A DNA stretch of 64,000 nucleotides from CAYVUV01 sp964455095 (GTDB taxonomy: Bacteria > Desulfobacterota > Binatia > HRBIN30 > CADEER01). This document shows positions 28,004 through 36,633 of the stretch, in pieces. The translations under genes were made by a program, and so were the position numbers. The DNA is taken from positions 89,570-153,569 of the forward strand of contig CAYVUV010000356.1 in NCBI GenBank assembly GCA_964455095.1. Direction: 5' to 3'. The stretch's first letter is position 1. Every line of letters starts with the position of its first letter. Below the pieces are notes generated by a model. That model was not told the DNA's origin and searched no databases. It was given only the letters and a program-made list of their open reading frames with translations.

Positions 28004-29622
28004 GCGCTGCCCCTCCTCGGCCGTTCTTGTCCGCCGAACGCATCGCGCGGCATGAAGCGGCCGGCGAATGGCCCAACGAAAGCGTCAGCGCCGTGCTGGC
28101 GCGGCGCGTTGCGGACATGCCGTCGAAGGAGTTCCTCGTCGACGGGACGACGCGCCTGACCTTCGCCGAGCTCGCCCACCGTGCGGCGGCCGTATCAGGC
28201 GGACTGGCGCGGCTGGGAATCGGCCCGGGCGATGTTGTGTCGTGGCAGTTGCCGAGCTGGTGGGAAGCGGCCGTCGTCGCCGTGGCACTCGACCGTCTGG
28301 GGGCGATCAGCAACCCGATCATCCCGATCTATCGCGAACGCGAAGTGGGGTTCATCGCCCGGCAGGCCCGGGCACGCATGTTGATCATCCCCGGCGTGTT
28401 CCGCGGCTTCGACTACCGCGAGCTCTCCCGTGTCGTGCAGGGCGAGGCGCCCGCGCTCGAGCACATCGTGGTCGTGCGCGATCGGCCGTTCGACGGCATG
28501 ATTCCCTTTGCCGCTCTGCTGGGCGAGCTGCCGACGGCCCCACCGCCGGCGCCCCGGGGCGCGCACGACGTGGCGATGCTCTTCTACACCTCGGGCACCA
28601 CGTCGGAGCCGAAGGGCGTGATGCACACCTCGTCGACGCTCGGCGCCTTCGCGCGCGCCAACGCCCGCGTTGCCGGCGGAAGCGCCAGCGATGTCAGCTT
28701 GCTGCAGTTCCCCCTCACGCACATTGGCGGGCTGGCGGCGTTCCTCTTGCTACCCATTACGCTCGGCTCGCGCACCATCTACCTGGACATCTGGGATCCC
28801 GAGCGGGCGCTCGAGCTGATCGAACGGGAAGGCGTGACCAGCGCCGGCGGTCCACCGGCCATTCTCCAAGGCCTCCTGGCCGCGCCGCGCTTCAACCCAG
28901 AGCGGGTGCGCACCGTGCGCATCGCCGCCAGCGGCGCAGCCGATATCCCCCCCGAGTTGATCCGCGACGTGCGCCGGCGCTTTGGTGCCGCCAGCTATCG
29001 CTCCTACGGCCTCACCGAGTGCCCGATGTTGACCTCCGGCGTTCCGGCCGATCCGGAGGACAAGTGCCTGTACACGGATGGCCGTCCGACGCCAGGTTGC
29101 CAGGTGCGCATCGTCGATGCGGCCGGCGTTTCGGTCGCCCCCGGCGTCGAGGGCGAGATCGAAGCCTTTGGGCCGCAGATGTGCGTTGGCTATCTCGACT
29201 CCGCCGTGACGGCCGAGGCGTTCACCTCCGACGGCTTCCTGCGCACCGGCGATCTCGGCGTGATGGATACCGATGGCTACGTGCGCGTCACGGGGCGCAA
29301 GAAGGACATTATCATTCGCAAGGGGGAGAATCTCAGTGCCAAGGCGATCGAGGACGTGTTGTACGAGCACCCGGCGATCGCCGACGCGGCCGTGATCGGC
29401 GTGCCGGACCCGGCCAGCGGCGAGCGCGTGTGTGCCTGCCTGGTGATGCGCCCCGATGCGCCGCCACTCTCGCTGGCGGCGCTGCGCGATTTCATGGAGC
29501 AGAAGCAGGTCATGCGGCAGAAGATTCCCGAGCAGCTCGAGATCCTGCCCGCCCTGCCGCGCAATGCGACCGGCAAGGTGCTGAAGACCGCGCTGCGGGC
29601 GCGCTTCACTGGCTCGCGCTGA
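28000..29622 (+). CDS. AMP-dependent acyl-CoA synthetase
   Basis: 540-residue ANL-family ligase. Motifs: MLFYTSGTTSEPKGVMHT (adenylation loop, near residue 195), YRSYGLTECPM, TGDLGVMD, GRKKDIIIRKGENLSAKAIED, and the C-terminal catalytic lysine in RNATGKVLK. Likely substrates are fatty, cyclic or steroid-side-chain acids, but the sequence does not decide. The GTG start overlaps the stop of an 11-codon leader ORF. The 3' end overlaps the convergent lipase maturation factor gene by 17 nt. Confidence 0.88.
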   Translation: MSAAPPRPFLSAERIARHEAAGEWPNESVSAVLARRVADMPSKEFLVDGTTRLTFAELAHRAAAVSGGLARLGIGPGDVVSWQLPSWWEAAVVAVALDRLGAISNPIIPIYREREVGFIARQARARMLIIPGVFRGFDYRELSRVVQGEAPALEHIVVVRDRPFDGMIPFAALLGELPTAPPPAPRGAHDVAMLFYTSGTTSEPKGVMHTSSTLGAFARANARVAGGSASDVSLLQFPLTHIGGLAAFLLLPITLGSRTIYLDIWDPERALELIEREGVTSAGGPPAILQGLLAAPRFNPERVRTVRIAASGAADIPPELIRDVRRRFGAASYRSYGLTECPMLTSGVPADPEDKCLYTDGRPTPGCQVRIVDAAGVSVAPGVEGEIEAFGPQMCVGYLDSAVTAEAFTSDGFLRTGDLGVMDTDGYVRVTGRKKDIIIRKGENLSAKAIEDVLYEHPAIADAAVIGVPDPASGERVCACLVMRPDAPPLSLAALRDFMEQKQVMRQKIPEQLEILPALPRNATGKVLKTALRARFTGSR

Positions 29623-31069
29623 ACGATTCGCACGCGACGGCACGCGTCGCGGCGATCTGCTCGCGACTCCACCACGCACCGCTTTGCCGTCGCTCGTCGG
29701 GCGTCGTGAAGCGATAGCGCCAGAAGACCATCCGCACCGCCGCCGGGCGTTCCGGAAGCGCCGCCACAAACAGCCCCCGCACCGCGGCGGGTTTCACACA
29801 CAATCGCTCGAGCAGCGCGCCCACGTACGCTGGCAGCCCGCGCTCGAAGCTCAGACCGTAGAACCAGAGCTGAAAGTCCACGCGCGGCTGGTGCGGGGCG
29901 ACAAACGGTGGGGCGCGCAGCGGATCGCCGGGCTTGTCGCGCAGGTCGTGAGCGGTCCACAGCGTGCCGTCCGAGGTCTGAAACTCCGGCTCGACGCGCT
30001 CGCGGGTGATGTGGCCGAACAGGTGGTAGGTATTGATCACCCGCCATGGACCGTACAGGGATTGCAGTGGTTCGACGCGGTCTCGCCAGATTCCGAGCGG
30101 GGCGAACGCGAGCAGGCCATCAGCGATGGAGATGCCGATAAAGAGACAGACACCGATCGCGGCGGCCACGCCGCGCAACGCGGCGATGCCGGTCCCGCGG
30201 GCGCCCACTTGCTGCGACATTTCGAGTCGAGGACGGCGGCGCCAAAACAGGTCTCCGTCGGTCAGGAGAAAGACATGCAAGGCAGCTGCGAGGTAGCAGA
30301 AGAAGCCGTAGTTGGCCGTCGCGGCATTGAGGACCTGAAAGCCCGTAAAGGCGACGAAGGCCGCCCGTCGCCCAGCGCGCGGTCCGAAGATCGCGAAGGG
30401 CAGCACGAGCTCGATGAACAACACGGCATAGCTCTCGAAATGGTGCCACCAGACCGGCAGCGCATGCGCGTACCACGCCAGCGCGGTGGGCAGCGGGGCG
30501 GTCTCGTAGTAGAAAGTCATGGCGCTGCCGTCCTGCCAGTCGCCGAGGTGCGACTGCCACTTGGCGATGCCGGACTCCCAATAGAGCTTGAAGAGCAGCA
30601 GGCGAAAGAGCACGTGTGCCCAGCGCGCGGGCCGATCGGTCGGCAGGAAGGTGGCCAGCAGCCCACACTCGAGCAGGAGATTGTCCCACTGGAAGGAGAG
30701 AAAGCTGCGGCCCGCACTGGCGTAACTGAGATACAGGATCGTCGACAGCGCGCTGCACAGGCGCGGCGCGCGGCCGAACAAGGCCACGACGGCGATGGCC
30801 GCGCCAACCCAGATGCCAGCCTGCAGCGCGGTGTCGCCGGCAGCGAGCCAGAAAAGTGTCGGAAGCTGCGCTGCAGTAGGCCAGCCGCTGGTGCGCGCCG
30901 CGGCGAGAAACGGCTCCAACGGCAACAGGCCGTCACGGCCGATCAGCGTCGTGACCTGGCCGCCTAGCGAGAGCCAGGCGACGAGAAAGGTCGCGGCCAG
31001 CAGGCGGTGGAAGAGGCGCGCTACCGCCGGGCCCGAAGCCGCGTCAGCCGTCGACCAGCCAACCATCAC
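29606..31069 (-). CDS. Lipase maturation factor (LMF1)-family membrane protein
   Basis: 487 residues with multiple hydrophobic segments and the family's FLSFQWDNLLLECGLLATFL and FKLYWESGIAKWQS, followed by a C-terminal domain with GLSFERGLPAYVG-like and RMVFWRYRFTTPDERR motifs. In animals LMF1 aids lipase folding in the ER; bacterial members have unknown roles in the inner membrane. It lies 25 nt downstream of the universal stress gene on the same strand, so both may share a transcript. Confidence 0.82.
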   Translation of the reverse strand: MMVGWSTADAASGPAVARLFHRLLAATFLVAWLSLGGQVTTLIGRDGLLPLEPFLAAARTSGWPTAAQLPTLFWLAAGDTALQAGIWVGAAIAVVALFGRAPRLCSALSTILYLSYASAGRSFLSFQWDNLLLECGLLATFLPTDRPARWAHVLFRLLLFKLYWESGIAKWQSHLGDWQDGSAMTFYYETAPLPTALAWYAHALPVWWHHFESYAVLFIELVLPFAIFGPRAGRRAAFVAFTGFQVLNAATANYGFFCYLAAALHVFLLTDGDLFWRRRPRLEMSQQVGARGTGIAALRGVAAAIGVCLFIGISIADGLLAFAPLGIWRDRVEPLQSLYGPWRVINTYHLFGHITRERVEPEFQTSDGTLWTAHDLRDKPGDPLRAPPFVAPHQPRVDFQLWFYGLSFERGLPAYVGALLERLCVKPAAVRGLFVAALPERPAAVRMVFWRYRFTTPDERRQSGAWWSREQIAATRAVACESFSASQ

Positions 31070-31094
31070 CCGCAGGGCGCCTCGCCGCGGCGCG

Positions 31095-31934
31095 TCAGCG
31101 GTTCAGGAACACCGGGCAGTCCGTGTTGCGCAGCACGAACTCCGTCGTGCTGCCGAGGACCATCTCGATGATGCGACTGTGTCCGTATGCGCCGATGAAC
31201 AGCAGGTCGTGGTCCTGCTCGCGGATGAAGTTGGCAATGCGCTCCGGCGCGTTGCCGGTGCGCTGCAACTCATACCGTCCCGTCAACCCGTAGGGCTTCA
31301 GATAGGCCTCGGCTTCGCGCAGCGTGCGCTGGCCCTCCTCGTCGTCCTTGTTCACCGTCAGCACCGTCAGCGGCAGCCGCAACGTGTTGCAGAACTCCGC
31401 CGCGACTTGCATGGCCGCCGCGGCGCGCACGCTGCCATCGTAGGCCAACAACGGCTTGCTGCAGGCGCGGAATTCCAGCGGCGAGATGAAGACCGGCTTC
31501 GGACACTTGCGGCTGACGCTTTCCGCCGTGCCGCCGAGCAGTCCGGTCGAGAAGCGCTCGTTCAACCCGCGATGACCGATGATCACGAGGTCGGCGGTGC
31601 GCGCGCGCTCGGCGATCTCGTTGGCGACCACGCCGACGCCGATCATCGTATCGACGTCGGTATTGTCCTTGGCGGCCTCCTCGGCGAAGGCATCCAGCAG
31701 GGCTCGGCCGCGTTCGTGCAGCACCCCGCGCATTTTCGACGAGAAGTCGAGATAGGGTTCGAAGCCGAGCGAGCCCGAGATGTCGTGGAAGAATGACCCT
31801 TCGATCGAAACGATGTCGATGACGTGCAGCGCGACGACATGTGCGTTCAGGCTGCGCCCGAGCCAGAGCGCGTAGCGCACGGCGGTACGCGCGTGCTCGG
31901 ATCCGTCGATGCCTACGAGAATGGTCTTGATCAT
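31095..31934 (-). CDS. Tandem-domain universal stress protein
   Basis: 279 residues with two UspA domains. The first begins MIKTILVGIDGSEHA and ends GHRGLNERFSTGLLGGTAE; the second ends GAYGHSRIIEMVLGSTTEF. Both carry the G-2X-G-9X-G(S/T) ATP-binding signature. Start ATG 31934 (MIKTIL) is chosen because the longer frame to 32396 overlaps other genes with no homologous content. Stress-linked nucleotide-binding function is general; the target is unknown. Confidence 0.88.
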   Translation of the reverse strand: MIKTILVGIDGSEHARTAVRYALWLGRSLNAHVVALHVIDIVSIEGSFFHDISGSLGFEPYLDFSSKMRGVLHERGRALLDAFAEEAAKDNTDVDTMIGVGVVANEIAERARTADLVIIGHRGLNERFSTGLLGGTAESVSRKCPKPVFISPLEFRACSKPLLAYDGSVRAAAAMQVAAEFCNTLRLPLTVLTVNKDDEEGQRTLREAEAYLKPYGLTGRYELQRTGNAPERIANFIREQDHDLLFIGAYGHSRIIEMVLGSTTEFVLRNTDCPVFLNR

Positions 31935-32039
31935 CGGGCCGCCCGATCGAGCAGTTAGCACCTTTCCCTCGAGTCGGCCAGCGAGGCGAGCGCGGGGTGC
32001 TTTACAAGGCGCTGGCCCTGCTCTACAAGTTGCGGCGCG

Positions 32040-32378
32040 ATGGCGGTGAAAGCGAGGCGCGAGAGCGCGACGCAGGTGGCGGTGCTGGAGGAGTTGAAGG
32101 CGGCAGCCGAGAAACTCGGCTTGCGCGTGCGCGAAGAGCGGCTGCTGCGCGAGGTTGGCTACCGCGTGCGCAGCGGCAGCTGCCGGCTCGGCGAGGACCA
32201 GATCATCCTCCTCGAGCGCGATTTGCCGATCAGCGCGCAGATCGACGTCCTGGTCGACGAGCTCGCCGGCCGCCAGCTGGAGAGCATCTACCTCTCGCCC
32301 GCCGCACGGGTGCTCGTCGAGCGAGCCGCGGCAAAGGGAGCGCTGCTGGATGGCGGAACCCAAGCAGTCGGCGGATGA
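32040..32378 (+). CDS. Small hypothetical protein upstream of fur
   Basis: 112 residues, charged and probably alpha/beta. Seen: SATQVAVLEELKAAAEKLGLRVREERLLREVGYRVRSG, which reads like a short nucleotide- or metal-handling fold, and SCRLGEDQIILLERDLPIS. I do not recognise the family. It overlaps the fur gene by 29 nt, so it is likely to be in the same operon and may relate to iron or peroxide response. Confidence 0.6.
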   Translation: MAVKARRESATQVAVLEELKAAAEKLGLRVREERLLREVGYRVRSGSCRLGEDQIILLERDLPISAQIDVLVDELAGRQLESIYLSPAARVLVERAAAKGALLDGGTQAVGG

Positions 32379-32814
32379 CCGCTTCGTCCGCTTCAAGGAT
32401 CACCTCCGCAAGCAGCGGCTGAAATCGACCGCGCAACGCGACACGATTGCGAAGGTCTTCCTCGAGACGCAGCGCCACATCAGCGTCGAAGAACTCTACC
32501 ACGAAGTGCGCAGCCGCAACCCGCGGATCGGCTACGCGACCGTGTACCGCACCATGAAGTTGCTCACCGAGTGCGGCATCGCGGCCGAGCGGCACTTTCG
32601 CGATGGCGAGGCGCGCTACGAGAGCGCGCAGAAGCACCACCACGACCATCTCATCTGCGAAGGGTGCGGCAAGATCGTCGAGTTCGAGGAGTCCCGGATC
32701 GAGTCGCTGCAGTCCGAGGTCGCCAAACGACTCGGCTTCCGCTTCACCGGTCACAAGATGGAGCTCTACGGCCTCTGCCGCGAATGCCAGAAATCCCGCC
32801 GCGCCGCGGGGTGA
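32350..32814 (+). CDS. fur: Ferric uptake regulator family protein
   Basis: 154-residue Fur-family repressor. A winged helix (STAQRDTIAKVFLETQRHISVEELYHEV, RNPRIGYATVYRTMKLL) precedes the dimerisation domain with HFRDGEARYE, KHHHDHLICEGCGKIVEFEE (metal His/Cys cluster) and CRECQKS, the second CxxC. Start ATG 32350 (MAEPKQSADD) is chosen over a longer overlapping frame. A Fur-box-like site 58 nt downstream suggests it controls the next operon. Fur versus PerR cannot be decided from sequence. Confidence 0.92.
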   Translation: MAEPKQSADDRFVRFKDHLRKQRLKSTAQRDTIAKVFLETQRHISVEELYHEVRSRNPRIGYATVYRTMKLLTECGIAAERHFRDGEARYESAQKHHHDHLICEGCGKIVEFEESRIESLQSEVAKRLGFRFTGHKMELYGLCRECQKSRRAAG

Positions 32815-32843
32815 CCCGGCGCGGCACCTGGCCGATTCCCGCC

Positions 32844-32886
32844 TTGACAACCGCAGCCGGGAAGAGATAACTGAAAATGAGTTTCA
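32844..32886 (+). promoter_or_regulatory. Promoter overlapping a Fur box, upstream of the FTR1 gene
   Basis: TTGACA (32844-32849) and GATAAC (32866-32871), 16 bases apart, form a sigma-70-like promoter. TGAAAATGAGTTTCA (32872-32886) is a 7-1-7 inverted repeat close to the Fur consensus. It lies at the expected start point and would block transcription when Fur-Fe is bound. The permease ATG is at 32896. Confidence 0.65.
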
Positions 32887-32895
32887 AAATCGTAT

Positions 32896-35499
32896 ATGCG
32901 CTTCTCGAGTCGCCGGCTGGGCGTATGGTTGTTGCTCGCTGGGGGTCTGCTGCTCCGGTCCGCGGGTGGGGCGGCGCAGATGGTGCCCGAGCGCGTCTCC
33001 GACGTGCGGCGCGCGCTGACACTCATCAGCGTCGTCGCTGAGGAGTACCGCGAGGGCGTCGTCGACGGCCAGGTCGTCCTGCCCGTCGAGTACGAGGAGG
33101 CGCGCACCTTTCTCGATGAAGCCGAACACCGGCTGGACGGGACGGTGGCGGCCACGGCGGACCTCACGGCGGTCTTCGCCAGCCTGCGCGCGGCGGTCGA
33201 TGCCAAGCGGCCGCTGGCCGAAGTGCGCGCGTACGTCGATCAATTGCGCGCCGGCGTTTCGAGCCTCACGGGTGTCACCGAGGAAGTCTTCCCACCGCAG
33301 CCCCCCTCGGCGTCGAGCGGGCGCGCCCTGTTCGCTCAGAACTGCGTCCCCTGCCACGGCGAGCACGCCAACGGACAGGGGCCCGAGGCGGCCAAGTTGA
33401 ATCCGCCGCCGGCAAACTTCACCGATGCGGCCTTCATGCGCGTCGAGACCCCCTTCGACTTCTTCCACATCATCAGCGTCGGGAAGGGCGCCTCCGCCAT
33501 GCCGGCGTGGGGCGAGGTGTTCTCGCTGCAAGAGCGCTGGGATCTGGTCAGCTACCTCTGGACGGTGCGACCCGGCACCGCGCAGCTGGCCGAGGGACAG
33601 GGCATCTACCTGCAGCAGTGCGCCGGGTGCCACGGCGCCGTTGGCGATGGCCGCGGAATCTTCAGCGCCGCGCTGCTCAAACCCGCGCCCGAGCTCAATC
33701 GGGCCCAGGCGCTGGCGCAAAAGAACGACACCGAGATCTACGCCGCCGTGGCCAACGGCGTGGCGGGCACACCGATGCCGAGCTTCGCCCGCACGCTCGA
33801 CGAGGACGACATCTGGGCAACAGTCGCCTACGTGCGCTCGCTGTCGCTGGGCGGTGAAGACGGTTCGAAGCTGAGCGCGGGCTCGCGCGAAGCCGAAGCG
33901 CGCCGCTTCGCCGGCCTCTTGCGCGTGTTGAGTGAAGAGTACCAGAAGGCGATGGCAGGCGGCGGCGGGCCCGACCCCGTCGAATATGCGGAAGCCTCGA
34001 TCCTGCTCGAACAGGTGACGCGCAATCGCGATGCGGTGCTGACCGCCACGGCGGAGCGCGCCCCGGACGAGGTCGAGCCGCTGCGGGCTCGACTGCGCGA
34101 ACTGGGCGGATTGATCGAAGGGCGCCAGCCAGCCGCGCGGGTGGCGACGCTGGCATCCGACGTCGCCCGCACACTCGAGGCGCGATTCCCCCTCGCGGAG
34201 ACGGTGCCGGAAGATGGGGGCGATCCGGTCGCGGAGACGCGGCGCCTGCTGGGCACCGCGCTGGGCGCCTACCGCGACGGCAATCCGCGCGCGCTCTATC
34301 TGGTCTCGGATGCGTACTTCGCCTTCGAGCCCCTGGAGAAGCAGCTCGGCGTCTCGGCGCCGGACATCACCCGCCGCGTCGAGGATGGATTCCTCAAGCT
34401 GCGCGGTGCGATGGCGAAGCCCGGCGCCGATGAGACGGCTGCCGCATTGGTCGGTGAGATCGAGCGCGATCTCGACGCGGCCCGTGCCGCACTGAAGCCC
34501 GGCACGGGCGCCTATGCCATCGCCTTTCAGTCCGCTGCGATCATCGTGCGCGAAGGCTTCGAGGTCGTGTTGATCATCGGCGCCCTGCTCGCCTACGTGA
34601 TGAAGTCCGGCAACACGGCAATGAAGCGGCCCATCGTCTGGGGCACCGCCGCGGGCGTGGCGGGCAGCCTGGCAACTGCCTATCTCTTCATTCAGGTGCT
34701 AAAAGTCACCGGCGTCGCCGCGGAGACGCTCGAAGGCGTGGCCATGCTGCTGGCCGCCGCCGTGCTCTTCTTTGTCAGCTACTGGCTGATCTCGAAGGCC
34801 GAGGCCGACAAGTGGCAGCGCTACATTCAGGGCAAGGTCAAAACAGCCTTGGCGAGTGGCAGCGGACTGGCGCTGGCGACCGCGGCCTTTCTCGCCGTGT
34901 ACCGCGAGGGAGTGGAGACGGTGCTGTTCTACCAGGCCCTGCTGGCCAGCGCCGCGGGCCAGACCGGTGCCGTGGTCGGCGGCTTTGGCGCCGGGTCCGT
35001 GGCGCTCACCTTCATCGGCGTCGGATTCGTGCGCTTCGGCATGCGCATACCCATTCGCCCGTTCTTTCTCGGCACGAGCTTCCTGCTGTACTATCTGGCG
35101 TTCGTGTTTGCCGGCAAGGGAGTCGCCGAATTGCAAAGCGCCGGGTGGATCGATGTGTCCCCCGTTGCATGGCTGCCGTCGATCCCGTTTCTGGGCATCT
35201 ACCCGACCGTCGAGACCGCCCTGGCGCAAGGTGTTCTCCTCGCCTGTCTCTTCTATGCGATCTGGGTGACGCTGCGCGCTCGCCCGGCGCCGGCGAAAGC
35301 CGAGGTCCTTCTGGTCGAAGCGGCCAAGTTGCGCGAGGTGGCGGTGCAGATCCGCTCCGAGCTGGTACCGCCGCTCGGACTCGAACGCCCGCCCGTTGAG
35401 CTCGCCAGCCAGCGCTTGGAGACGCTGATCGGACAGGTGAACGAGCTCGAACACCGCATCGCGGCGCAGTTTCGCGTCAGCGGTGGGGTGAAGCCGTAA
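32896..35499 (+). CDS. Cytochrome c-FTR1 iron permease fusion
   Basis: 867 residues. After a signal peptide, two c-type haem motifs appear, CVPCH (150-154) and CAGCH (242-246), then a linker helical region. The C-terminal part is an FTR1-type iron permease with seven hydrophobic segments and the two REXXE iron-binding motifs, REGFE near 552 and REGVE near 670. FTR1 proteins import Fe3+ from a partner oxidase; the attached haem domain could oxidise Fe2+ or pass electrons. Expression is probably repressed by Fur-Fe via the box at 32872. An FMN-binding gene follows after 26 nt. Confidence 0.9.
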   Translation: MRFSSRRLGVWLLLAGGLLLRSAGGAAQMVPERVSDVRRALTLISVVAEEYREGVVDGQVVLPVEYEEARTFLDEAEHRLDGTVAATADLTAVFASLRAAVDAKRPLAEVRAYVDQLRAGVSSLTGVTEEVFPPQPPSASSGRALFAQNCVPCHGEHANGQGPEAAKLNPPPANFTDAAFMRVETPFDFFHIISVGKGASAMPAWGEVFSLQERWDLVSYLWTVRPGTAQLAEGQGIYLQQCAGCHGAVGDGRGIFSAALLKPAPELNRAQALAQKNDTEIYAAVANGVAGTPMPSFARTLDEDDIWATVAYVRSLSLGGEDGSKLSAGSREAEARRFAGLLRVLSEEYQKAMAGGGGPDPVEYAEASILLEQVTRNRDAVLTATAERAPDEVEPLRARLRELGGLIEGRQPAARVATLASDVARTLEARFPLAETVPEDGGDPVAETRRLLGTALGAYRDGNPRALYLVSDAYFAFEPLEKQLGVSAPDITRRVEDGFLKLRGAMAKPGADETAAALVGEIERDLDAARAALKPGTGAYAIAFQSAAIIVREGFEVVLIIGALLAYVMKSGNTAMKRPIVWGTAAGVAGSLATAYLFIQVLKVTGVAAETLEGVAMLLAAAVLFFVSYWLISKAEADKWQRYIQGKVKTALASGSGLALATAAFLAVYREGVETVLFYQALLASAAGQTGAVVGGFGAGSVALTFIGVGFVRFGMRIPIRPFFLGTSFLLYYLAFVFAGKGVAELQSAGWIDVSPVAWLPSIPFLGIYPTVETALAQGVLLACLFYAIWVTLRARPAPAKAEVLLVEAAKLREVAVQIRSELVPPLGLERPPVELASQRLETLIGQVNELEHRIAAQFRVSGGVKP

Positions 35500-35525
35500 C
35501 GTTTTCGCGCCCGCCTGCGAACCCC

Positions 35526-36074
35526 ATGCGACCCACGACCCGACTCCTGGCGCTGTGCGCCATTCTGACCCTTGCCACGCCTGCCCTGCCGTGTGCCGCC
35601 ACGGTCTTCTATGCCCGCGATGAGGCGCTCAACCTGGCCTTTCCGCATGCCGATCGGACCGAGCCGCGCGACTTCTACTTGACCGCGGCGCAGCGATCGC
35701 AGATCGAACAGCGCGCCCATGCGCCGCTCGAGTCGGACCTCGTGACTCTGTATGTCGGCTACCGCGGCGACACCGTGCTGGGCTATGCGGTGATCGACAC
35801 GCACGTGGTGCGCACACTGCCCGAGACATTCTTGGTCGTCCTGACGCCGGAAGGCGCCGTGGCCGCGACATATGTGCTGGCCTTCTACGAGCCCAGCGAG
35901 TACCTGCCGGCACCGCGTTGGCTTGCGCAGTTTGCCGACAAGCGCGTCGACGACAACCTGCAGATCGGCCGCGGGATCGCCGCGATCACCGGCTCGACGC
36001 TGACGTCGCAGGCCGTTGCCGGCGGCATTCGCCGCGCGCTTGCGCTCCACGCCGTGCTCTTGAAGGGGCCGTGA
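35526..36074 (+). CDS. FMN-binding domain protein (probable flavinylated periplasmic protein)
   Basis: 182 residues with an N-terminal signal peptide (LLALCAILTLATPALPCAA). The C-terminal half resembles the FMN-binding domain of RnfG/NqrC/NosR proteins; GSTLTSQAV near residue 157 fits the [S/D]GAT-[S/T] motif where ApbE attaches FMN to the second Thr. The gene two places downstream is an ApbE homologue, which supports flavinylation. Between them is a membrane protein. Together with the iron permease this suggests a periplasmic electron relay. Confidence 0.7.
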   Translation: MRPTTRLLALCAILTLATPALPCAATVFYARDEALNLAFPHADRTEPRDFYLTAAQRSQIEQRAHAPLESDLVTLYVGYRGDTVLGYAVIDTHVVRTLPETFLVVLTPEGAVAATYVLAFYEPSEYLPAPRWLAQFADKRVDDNLQIGRGIAAITGSTLTSQAVAGGIRRALALHAVLLKGP

Positions 36075-36077
36075 ACG

Positions 36078-36602
36078 GTGCGCTTCGTCGTCACCGGGGA
36101 GTGGACCCGCAATCGCCTGCTCAAGGTCATCGTCTGGTGCTTCCTCGCCTACACGCTGATTCTGTGGGTGAGCAACGCCGGGCTCTACTTCTCGAAAATG
36201 GGCCTGACCCCGAGCTCGGTGATCGACTACTACCGCGGTAACGAGGAGCGCTTCCTGCAGCCCCGGTCGGTGCAAGGCCTCCTCGAAGTGTTGCACTTTC
36301 ACAGCTTCGCCATGGGGATGTTGCTGCTGACCCTCACGCACCTCCTCCTCTTCGTTCCCATTCCGCTGCGCACCAAGGCCTACGGGATCGCCACGGCGTT
36401 TGTGTCCGGCCTCGGCGGCGAGCTCAGCGGCTGGGGCGTGCGCTTCGTCCACCCCGGCTTCGCCTACCTCAAGATCGGTTTCTTCCTGCTCCTGGAGGGG
36501 GTCATTCTGTGGCTCATGATCCTTGTCGCCCGCGCCTTGCTGTTCGATGCGCCGAGCGCCTACACGCAGAGCAACGCGCCACCGATCAAGCCGGTCACCT
36601 AG
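36078..36602 (+). CDS. Four-helix membrane protein of the iron/flavin cluster
   Basis: 174 residues; GTG start 36078 just after the FMN-domain stop. Hydrophobic segments at about 18-36, 74-92, 100-120 and 138-158. Histidines lie in or near helices (LHFHSF, THLLLF, VHPGF), so haem b binding is possible though no known motif is met. I do not recognise the family with certainty. Its place between a flavinylated protein and ApbE suggests a membrane partner that passes electrons. Confidence 0.6.
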   Translation: MRFVVTGEWTRNRLLKVIVWCFLAYTLILWVSNAGLYFSKMGLTPSSVIDYYRGNEERFLQPRSVQGLLEVLHFHSFAMGMLLLTLTHLLLFVPIPLRTKAYGIATAFVSGLGGELSGWGVRFVHPGFAYLKIGFFLLLEGVILWLMILVARALLFDAPSAYTQSNAPPIKPVT

Positions 36603-36633
36603 GGGCGACGCCCGGCGCGTTCCCGTGTGTACG

